From: an uncultured Lachnospiraceae bacterium
Lineage (GTDB): Bacteria > Bacillota > Clostridia > Lachnospirales > Lachnospiraceae
Length of the DNA: 7,217 nucleotides
Reading direction: 5' to 3'
NCBI GenBank assembly: GCA_947628025.1
Contig: CANQYH010000162.1
Span: forward strand, 1-7,217
In this document: positions 1 to 4,336 of the stretch, piece after piece
How positions within the stretch are numbered: the first letter of the stretch is position 1
Layout of the letters: each line of letters opens with the position of its first letter
Notes under the pieces: generated by a model
Told to the model about the DNA's origin: nothing
Databases searched by the model: none
What the model saw: the letters and a program-made list of their open reading frames with translations, nothing else
Program-made: the position numbers and the translations under genes

Positions 1-318
1 ATACTCCCGCCCCCGCTCCCCGATCGTGTCCATATGGCAAAACAGGCAGTGCAGGACCATATGCAGATACGCTCTGTTGACACAGACGCGTCCGCGGCGG
101 TACATCCGGCACAGGCTGTCCGGCTGGTAGCGGATCAGAAATCCATCCGTCCCCAGACCGTCTGTGTCCGGATCGGCCTCATATCCCAGACTGCTCAGAG
201 ACACGTCCAGGAAGCGCATATTCAAATATAATTCATTCCGCGCCAAAGTCAGGATCCTGGTACAGAGATTCACCGTATCCAGTTCCTGCAGCTGGCGCTG
301 GCGGGTGGGGTCGGTCAT
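1..318 (-). CDS. DUF2201-like putative metallopeptidase / VWA-like protein, N-terminal part
   Basis: An open frame of 106 codons runs from an ATG at 316-318 off the left edge without a stop, so only the N-terminus is seen. The start is supported by AAAGGAG six bases upstream; another in-frame ATG seven codons earlier would put that site inside the gene. Visible features are RNELYLNMRFLDVSLSSLGY (residues 27-46), a TDG at 58-60, then VNRAYLHMVLHCLFCHM (80-96) with a His-x4-His pair (H90, H95). This layout is what I know of the DUF2201 N-terminal domain, described as a putative metallopeptidase and usually followed by a VWA-like domain; such genes often sit beside a MoxR-type AAA ATPase. Catalysis is not demonstrated and the C-terminal VWA-like half lies outside the window. 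It follows the LRR gene on the same strand after 266 bases and may have its own promoter. The family assignment is from memory of its motifs. Confidence 0.72.
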   Translation of the reverse strand, partial: MTDPTRQRQLQELDTVNLCTRILTLARNELYLNMRFLDVSLSSLGYEADPDTDGLGTDGFLIRYQPDSLCRMYRRGRVCVNRAYLHMVLHCLFCHMDTIGERGREY

Positions 319-584
319 ATGGAGCTCCTTTATCTGCATTCGATTTTGCCTGCTCAATTCCCGCCGCCCCGGGGGCCGAATGGGTTCGGGGCGCGAAACT
401 CCACCCTTTCCGCTGTTCCGGGACGTATGCGGGAATTTTTCATAAAATGCTAACGAATAATTTCACAAAATTTTCATATGCCCCAAGCAATTCACTATTA
501 TGACTATGAACATATTCTCTCCATGAAAAATCTGTTTCTTTTCCGGGCCATTTACTAAAATAAAAAAAGTAACGAATGGAAAAA
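319..584. other. intergenic region, AT-rich half and GC-rich half
   Basis: No gene is apparent in the 266 bases between the LRR gene stop (585-587) and the DUF2201-like start. The part from about 430 to 584 is AT-rich. The part from about 360 to 425 is GC-rich and can fold on the minus strand as CGCCCC (388-393) with GGGGCG (365-370), or alternatively CCGAA (385-389) with TTCGG (376-380). Neither hairpin is followed by a T run on the minus strand, so I do not call a terminator. With no clear terminator, read-through from the LRR gene into the DUF2201-like gene is possible. The octamer TAACGAAT occurs twice on the plus strand, at 451-458 and 570-577. Confidence 0.5.
439..468 (-). promoter_or_regulatory. 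weak candidate promoter for the DUF2201-like gene
   Basis: On the minus strand TTGTGA (463-468) and TATGAA (439-444) are separated by 18 bases in an AT-rich stretch. Each matches the SigA consensus at four of six positions. It would give a leader of roughly 110 bases before the ATG at 318. AT-rich DNA yields such matches by chance, so this is only a suggestion. Confidence 0.22.
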
Positions 585-1922
585 TCACAGCGAAAACCGC
601 CTCCGCCGTGCGCCTCCCATCCCGCGCTTGCGGTCCATCAGATAGCTGACCGCGTCCTGCTTTCCGGCCTCTCCCGCCACTTCCAGCAGGCGGTCAGTCT
701 GCGCAGCATCATAGGGGATATGCCCAAACAGCCACTGCAGCCGGTCCATATGGCCGTCCCGGACCGCTTTCGCCGCGGCGGTAACCGCGTGTTCCGTCAG
801 ATATTCCAGATACCGCCTCTCATACCGTTCTTCCAGCCGGTAGGGGTACTTAAGACGCAGAAGCGCCAGTTCCGTTACTAGTTCTTCCGGCTCCTGCACC
901 TGCACATGGGGAAAAAGACCGTCGTATTCCGAAAACTGGAACTGGGTCCTGACAAAAGCGTTGCGGTATTTATGCCCGCAGCCGTGAGTCTCCGTCACCA
1001 GGATCCGCGCCGGGGTGTTTTCCACTGCCTCCTCGAAAAATTCCGGCAGGATCAGCCTGGCGCAGCGCCGGCGTTCCGGAAATCTTTCCGGCTGATACGA
1101 AGAATGCGGATCCAAATCAGCCGCCGGAACCCCAGCGCCGGATGTGGATCCTGTCGGATGCACAGACCGATCCTCTTCCCTTTCCTCTGGGATATACGTC
1201 AGTTCCAGCGTCTGCCGCAGCTCCGCCAATACCTCCCGCAGGCAGGACCTCCGATCTTCGTCTACATGCGCCGTCAGTTCCCGGATCCCATAGCAGCCGG
1301 TAAAAACGCCCGCACCCCAGTCCAGCGTCGTGCTGTACAGTTCCAGCCTCCGCAGATTTTCGCAATTATAAAACGCATAAGCGCCGACCCGCGACAAATG
1401 AGCCGGCAGGCGCAGTTCCTCCAGCCGGTCTCCTCTCACGGCGGGAAGCGCGTCTGGCTCGTACGGCTTCTGCTTCTGCGAAGACGTAAATATTCCGTCT
1501 GCTTCCCTCTGCTCCTCCGGGGCTGGACCAGGCTTCCGCAAAGACATAAACATACCGTCTGCTTCCCTCTGCTCCTCCAGAGCTGGATCCGGCTTCTGCG
1601 AAGACGTAAACATGCTGTCTGCTTTGCTCTGCACATCTGAACTCAGCACAGATCTCCGCCCCTGCAAGGCCCCAGCCGAATCGTTCTTCTGCTCTCCCGC
1701 GCCGGTCCTCACGCCGTCCGTTCCATCCCACCAGAAACATTCCCCGCGCACCGCGTCCTCATAAGCCGCGCGCGCAGAAAACACGTAAGGAGCCAGCTCG
1801 GTCACCGGCTGTCCGCATATCGTATCCGGGATCACGACCAGCGTATCCAGTCCGCGGCATTCCCATATCCGTATCCCGGCGGCTTCCCCCTGTCCGCTCA
1901 GATTCTCGCACAAAAACAGCAT
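585..1922 (-). CDS. leucine-rich repeat (LRR_5/BspA-like) protein with repeat-containing linker
   Basis: This is a 445-residue protein with no signal peptide or membrane segment, so probably cytoplasmic. An LRR_5-like cap is seen at residues 26-50 (VVIPDTICGQPVTELAPYVF) and a clearer pair of repeats at 167-219 (LEELRLPAHLSRVGAYAFYN, then LRRLELYSTTLDWGAGVFTG). Between them, residues 51-163 form a low-complexity linker holding 20-residue tandem repeats. The conserved-looking C-terminal part begins near 287 (ARLILPEFFEEAVENTPARI) and ends in paired helices (about 372-432) that resemble ankyrin-type repeats, followed by a basic tail RRRRF. The ATG lies one base after the stop of the FakA-like gene, with AAAGGA a few bases upstream, so translation is probably coupled. 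LRR_5 proteins typically bind proteins; the partner here is unknown. The upstream FakA-like protein and the downstream DUF2201-like protein are the obvious candidates, by position only. Confidence 0.8.
   Translation of the reverse strand: MLFLCENLSGQGEAAGIRIWECRGLDTLVVIPDTICGQPVTELAPYVFSARAAYEDAVRGECFWWDGTDGVRTGAGEQKNDSAGALQGRRSVLSSDVQSKADSMFTSSQKPDPALEEQREADGMFMSLRKPGPAPEEQREADGIFTSSQKQKPYEPDALPAVRGDRLEELRLPAHLSRVGAYAFYNCENLRRLELYSTTLDWGAGVFTGCYGIRELTAHVDEDRRSCLREVLAELRQTLELTYIPEEREEDRSVHPTGSTSGAGVPAADLDPHSSYQPERFPERRRCARLILPEFFEEAVENTPARILVTETHGCGHKYRNAFVRTQFQFSEYDGLFPHVQVQEPEELVTELALLRLKYPYRLEERYERRYLEYLTEHAVTAAAKAVRDGHMDRLQWLFGHIPYDAAQTDRLLEVAGEAGKQDAVSYLMDRKRGMGGARRRRFSL
1470..1622 (-). 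repeat. in-frame 60-bp tandem repeats in the LRR gene
   Basis: Two full copies (1563-1622 and 1503-1562) and a partial third (about 1470-1502) lie head to tail. Each encodes 20 residues: ADSMFTSSQKPDPALEEQRE, ADGMFMSLRKPGPAPEEQRE, then ADGIFTSSQKQKP. The period is a multiple of three, so copy number can change without breaking the frame. The unit is rich in Pro, Gln, Glu and Ser and reads as a flexible linker. Confidence 0.93.
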
Positions 1923-1923
1923 C

Positions 1924-2175
1924 TTATCCTTTCAGCCCTCTCGCCTGCCTGTCCATATCCTCTACGACAATGTCGTAGATCTCCCCCAGGGAAGCGCAGT
2001 ATTCCAGAACTTTCCAGGGTTCGTTGGTATGAAAATGGATCTTGATCAGTTCCTCGTCGCCCACCGCCAGCAGGCAGTCTCCCTGAAAATGCTCCGTGAA
2101 ATAATCGCTGATCACATCCTCGTCCAGATCTTCTCCCTCGATCAAAAGCTGCGTATCATACCGAAATTCCAGCAT
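1924..2175 (-). CDS. stand-alone FakA/YloV-type domain protein ('kinase to dihydroxyacetone kinase')
   Basis: This is a complete 83-residue acidic protein. It starts at an ATG with TAAGGAG eight bases upstream and ends in TAA. Its sequence matches the region following the DhaL kinase domain in FakA/YloV (fatty acid kinase subunit A): LLIEGEDLDED (residues 10-20), GDCLLAVGDEELIKIHFHTN (32-51), then EPWKVLEY (52-59) and VVEDM near the end. The HxHTN-x-P-x-KVLEY block is the hallmark. It has no kinase domain of its own, so it cannot be a complete fatty acid or dihydroxyacetone kinase. Short orphan proteins of this kind are known in Clostridia under the misleading name 'kinase to dihydroxyacetone kinase'. 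A binding or regulatory role is inference. It is the first gene after the promoter at 2270-2298, and its stop is one base from the LRR gene start. Confidence 0.85.
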   Translation of the reverse strand: MLEFRYDTQLLIEGEDLDEDVISDYFTEHFQGDCLLAVGDEELIKIHFHTNEPWKVLEYCASLGEIYDIVVEDMDRQARGLKG

Positions 2176-2269
2176 CGTTTTCTCTCCTTACCGTTTTCCG
2201 CGTCTGGCCCTCCGCGCCGTTCCCGCATCCGCCGGACGACCAGGGCCACATTCCGCTTTTTTCATAAAA

Positions 2270-2298
2270 ATCATACCACAATCCGCCGGAAAAGTCTA
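2270..2298 (-). promoter_or_regulatory. SigA-type promoter with extended -10 for the FakA-like/LRR operon
   Basis: On the minus strand TAGACT (2293-2298, four of six matches to TTGACA) is followed after 17 bases by TATGAT (2270-2275, five of six matches), preceded by TGG, which forms an extended -10 (TGnTATGAT). Transcription would start near 2263, giving a leader of roughly 88 bases before the ATG at 2175. Spacing and orientation fit the downstream gene well. Confidence 0.7.
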
Positions 2299-2315
2299 TT
2301 TGCCACGGCCATTCT

Positions 2316-2466
2316 GCCGCGATATTTTAACGGATAGTTAAACGGCGTTCCTGTCCGCTCCCCAAAGAAAATGTCCATCACCAAGTCTGTCGCGGCATTT
2401 ACCGCAAGCGCCGCCGCGATATTTTAATGCCGCCCCCACCCGCTCCCCAAAGAAAATATCCACCGC
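2316..2466. repeat. diverged direct repeat, spacing 85-97 bp
   Basis: On the plus strand GCCGCGATATTTTAA occurs at 2316-2330 and 2413-2427, and CCGCTCCCCAAAGAAAAT occurs at 2355-2372 and 2440-2457. The spacings differ (97 and 85), which shows a 12-bp length difference between the copies. The copies encode DIFFGER and LKYRG in different minus frames. No terminal inverted repeats or target duplications that would mark a mobile element are visible. Confidence 0.75.
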
Positions 2467-2562
2467 AAGATTCGCCGCGATGTCTTCCACAAGATCTGAT
2501 GCAAAGTCCATCGCAAAGTCTGCCGCGATACCTTCCACAAAGTCTGACGCAAAATCCACCGC
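2467..2562 (-). repeat. 48-bp imperfect tandem repeat (two copies)
   Basis: Units 2515-2562 and 2467-2514 align without gaps at 37 of 48 bases by my count. The 11 differences fall six at third, four at first and one at second codon positions in the frame that reads DFASD. This position bias is what coding sequence gives. Confidence 0.82.
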
Positions 2563-2588
2563 GGTCCAAATCTCCGCCGCCCGGCCAC

Positions 2589-2623
2589 AAAAAGAGCCGC
2601 CACAAATTTTGCAGCAGCCCTTT
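2589..2623 (-). terminator. intrinsic terminator of the opp operon
   Basis: On the minus strand AAAGGGCTGC (2614-2623) pairs with GCGGCTCTTT (2591-2600) over ten pairs, two of them G-U, with a 13-base loop that can itself partly close. The stem runs into TTTTT (2589-2593). It lies about 75-110 bases past the stop of the last opp-operon gene, where an end is expected. On the plus strand the same stem is followed by TTTTGT, so it could stop transcription in both directions. Confidence 0.6.
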
Positions 2624-2699
2624 TGTAAAATATCATATTTATGCTTTTTTATACTTTTCGCTAGTCCAAAGCCGCCAGATAGACGCGCCGCCCAAAAGC

Positions 2700-3089
2700 T
2701 CAGCCGTGAACGCTTTCATACAACACCAGCGTCACGATGGCTAACAGAAAATACACCGCTCCTGCCAGCAAAAGCCCCCTGGCGCTTTTCCGCTCCAGCG
2801 CTTTTCTTTCGCGGTACTCGTAGAGGTTCTCTTTCTTCTCCCCGCGCAGCATCGGGAACACCAGCTCCGCCGTGTATTTGACGCCGTAGCCGGTCACGTC
2901 GAAGATCCCTTTATTGCGGACGGCCTTGATGCTGCCGACGCAGACCAGCAGGACCGAAGCGACGAAAAACGCGTCGCAAACACACCGCAAAAGGAGATAT
3001 CCCCGCCGGTAACCCAGGTAAAATACGGCCGCCGCGCAGACCAGCCCCGTCGCCATATGGATCAGGAAATCCCTCATAACCGCTTTCAT
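2700..3089 (-). CDS. small membrane protein, DUF3899-like
   Basis: This protein has 129 residues from the ATG at 3087-3089. A frame start at 3173 would lie inside oppF, whereas this ATG follows the oppF stop by 23 bases with AGGAGAGG just upstream. Three hydrophobic helices are seen at about residues 8-27, 33-55 and 104-124. Between helices two and three is a polar stretch with NKGIFDVTGYGVKY (59-72) and a basic ENLYEYRERKALERK (87-101). This FDxxxYG plus YEYRERKAxxRK arrangement resembles DUF3899 membrane proteins, whose function is unknown. Its place as last gene of the opp operon suggests co-expression with the transporter, and perhaps an accessory role in the membrane, but position is the only evidence. 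An adjacent ATG four codons in (MRDF) is a weaker start. Confidence 0.75.
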   Translation of the reverse strand: MKAVMRDFLIHMATGLVCAAAVFYLGYRRGYLLLRCVCDAFFVASVLLVCVGSIKAVRNKGIFDVTGYGVKYTAELVFPMLRGEKKENLYEYRERKALERKSARGLLLAGAVYFLLAIVTLVLYESVHG

Positions 3090-3112
3090 CTGCCCGTCGC
3101 CTCTCCTGCCGC

Positions 3113-4336
3113 TTATTTCTTCGCGCTTTCTTTCAGCTCCGCCATGATCTTCTGGTACTCTGCCTCGTTGCACTGCACGAAATGTCCCGGCCTTACCTCG
3201 CGGAAGCTGGGCTTATCCTCGCTGTAATCGTGCTCCGCCAGCGGATTGTAAACGATACGTTTCCGCGCTTTCTCATAGATCGGATCCGGCAGCGGGATCG
3301 CCGACAGAAGCGAACGCGTATAGGGATGCAGCGGATAAGCGAACAGTTCATCCGAATCCGCCAGCTCCACCATTTTGCCATAATACATGACTCCGATACG
3401 GTCGGAGAAATATTTTACGACCGACAGGTCATGCGCGATGAACAGGATCGTCAGTCCGAAGCGCTCCCGCAGCTCGTTTAACAGGTTAATGACCTGGGCC
3501 TGCACCGATACGTCCAGAGCGGAAACCGGCTCGTCCGCGATGATCAGCTCCGGCCGCATGATGATCGAACGGGCCACGCCGATACGCTGGCGCTGGCCTC
3601 CGGAGAATTCATGGGGATAACGGGAAGCGTGTTCTTTCACCAGGCCCACCATCTCCAGCATCTCGTACACTTTCTCGTCGATGACCTTTTTGTCGCGCTC
3701 GCCCTGGATCACCAGCCCCTCGGCGATGATATCCCGGACCGGCATACGCGGGTCCAGAGAAGCGATGGGATCCTGGAAGATCATCTGGATCTGCGTCACC
3801 AGCTTGGTCCTCCTGGCCTTGCGCAGCTCGTTTTTATATTCCTCGGTCAGCTTCGTCTTCTCCTCGCCGCCGGCTTTGGCCAGAAGCGGCTCGTATTTGG
3901 CCTTTACCTCCGCCACCAGCTTCTGAGAATACTCCTTGTCGCACCCTTTCTGGTCTTTCTGCGCGGCTTTGATCTTCTCTTTCTGATCCGCCACAAAAGC
4001 GTCCAGCTCTGCTTTCAGTTTCGCGGAGTCCGCTCCCGGCTCTTTGCTCTTGACCGCGTAATCCTCTTTCGCCTTTTTGATCGCGTCCTTATAAGACTGG
4101 GTCCCTGCGGCGATCCGGATCCCCTTGAAAAACACGTTGCCGGAGGTAATATTGTAAAGTTTAATGATGGAGCGTCCGGTGGTGGTCTTACCGCAGCCGG
4201 ACTCGCCTACCAGGCCAAAGACCTCGCCTTTTTTTATCTCAAAGCTGACGTCGTCCACTGCCTTGGTCACAAAGTTGCCCGCTTTAAAATACTGGCAAAG
4301 ATGCTCCACTTTCAGCAAGGTTTCCTGATTAGCCAT
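3113..4336 (-). CDS. oppF: oligopeptide ABC transporter ATPase OppF/AmiF with helical insertion
   Basis: One of the two ATPases that hydrolyse ATP on the inner face of the membrane to drive peptide import through OppB/OppC. In 407 residues it shows Walker A GESGCGKTT (44-52), Q-loop MIFQDP (Q188), signature FSGGQRQR (244-251), Walker B LIIADEP (264-270), SALD (272-275), H-loop His302 and the oligopeptide C-terminal motif HPYTRSLLSAIPLPDP (337-352). The tail HDYSEDKP (369-376) and EVRPGHFV (380-387) is typical of the AmiF branch. All catalytic residues are present. Usual length is about 310-330; the excess is a Lys/Glu/Ala-rich helical insertion at about 78-176, between the first beta strands and the Q-loop. 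The ATG overlaps the oppD end by eight bases, with AAAGGAGG about nine bases upstream. Confidence 0.95.
   Translation of the reverse strand: MANQETLLKVEHLCQYFKAGNFVTKAVDDVSFEIKKGEVFGLVGESGCGKTTTGRSIIKLYNITSGNVFFKGIRIAAGTQSYKDAIKKAKEDYAVKSKEPGADSAKLKAELDAFVADQKEKIKAAQKDQKGCDKEYSQKLVAEVKAKYEPLLAKAGGEEKTKLTEEYKNELRKARRTKLVTQIQMIFQDPIASLDPRMPVRDIIAEGLVIQGERDKKVIDEKVYEMLEMVGLVKEHASRYPHEFSGGQRQRIGVARSIIMRPELIIADEPVSALDVSVQAQVINLLNELRERFGLTILFIAHDLSVVKYFSDRIGVMYYGKMVELADSDELFAYPLHPYTRSLLSAIPLPDPIYEKARKRIVYNPLAEHDYSEDKPSFREVRPGHFVQCNEAEYQKIMAELKESAKK

Larger units (their letters stand above)
2271..2562 (-). pseudogene. repeat-rich coding relic or degenerate small gene
   Basis: One minus frame reads two 16-residue units, (A)VDFASDFVEGIAADF and (A)MDFASDLVEDIAANL, followed by AVDIFFGERVG and LKYRG. 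It continues to a TAA at 2338-2340. A second minus frame, shifted by indels, reads MDIFFGERTGTPFNYPLKYR from an ATG at 2378 and continues to a TGA at 2271-2273. The shared DIFFGER and LKYRG blocks show two diverged copies of one coding segment whose frames no longer join. Base changes between the two 48-bp units are mostly silent or conservative, which fits a protein-coding past. The only start for the first frame is a GTG at 2559, with a poor CGGAG about 12 bases upstream, and the second ATG has no ribosome-binding site. I do not recognise the family. It could instead be a poorly expressed small gene, or non-coding repeats. Confidence 0.33.
2176..2699. other. 524-bp intergenic region between the two operons
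   Basis: From right to left this stretch holds the apparent terminator of the opp operon (2589-2623), a cluster of imperfect direct repeats with coding-like periodicity (about 2271-2562), and the extended -10 promoter (2270-2298) with the GC-rich leader of the FakA-like gene (2176-2263). Several short frames are open on both strands because of the repeats. None has a convincing ribosome-binding site. Confidence 0.6.

Noticed and set aside
540..584. Terminator after the LRR gene
   Set aside because: CCAT/ATGG and TTACT/AGTAA can pair around a T-rich loop, but the stem is weak, bulged and not followed by a T run on the minus strand.
906..1640. 244-codon open frame on the plus strand opposite the LRR gene
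   Set aside because: It lies entirely opposite the LRR gene, has no ribosome-binding site and its Arg-rich repetitive product mirrors the 60-bp repeats in antisense. GC-rich coding DNA often leaves the opposite strand open.
2316..2562. CRISPR array
   Set aside because: The repeats are imperfect, contiguous or of unequal spacing, with no constant repeat alternating with unique spacers, and no cas gene is present.
2338..2715. Frameshifted continuation of the DUF3899-like protein into the repeat region
   Set aside because: A neighbouring minus frame is open from 2715 to 2338, but the protein already ends after its third helix at a normal length for such a protein. A terminator lies in between and no slippery site is evident.
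2427..2881. Plus-strand frames of 105 and 133 codons across the repeat region
   Set aside because: The products are Pro/Ser/Gln-rich antisense of the repeats and run into the DUF3899-like gene. There is no good ribosome-binding site or promoter.
3090..3173. Upstream start extending the DUF3899-like protein to 157 residues
   Set aside because: It would overlap the 3' end of oppF by about 60 bases and add a charged segment before the first membrane helix. The ATG at 3089 has AGGAGAGG in the short gap after the oppF stop.
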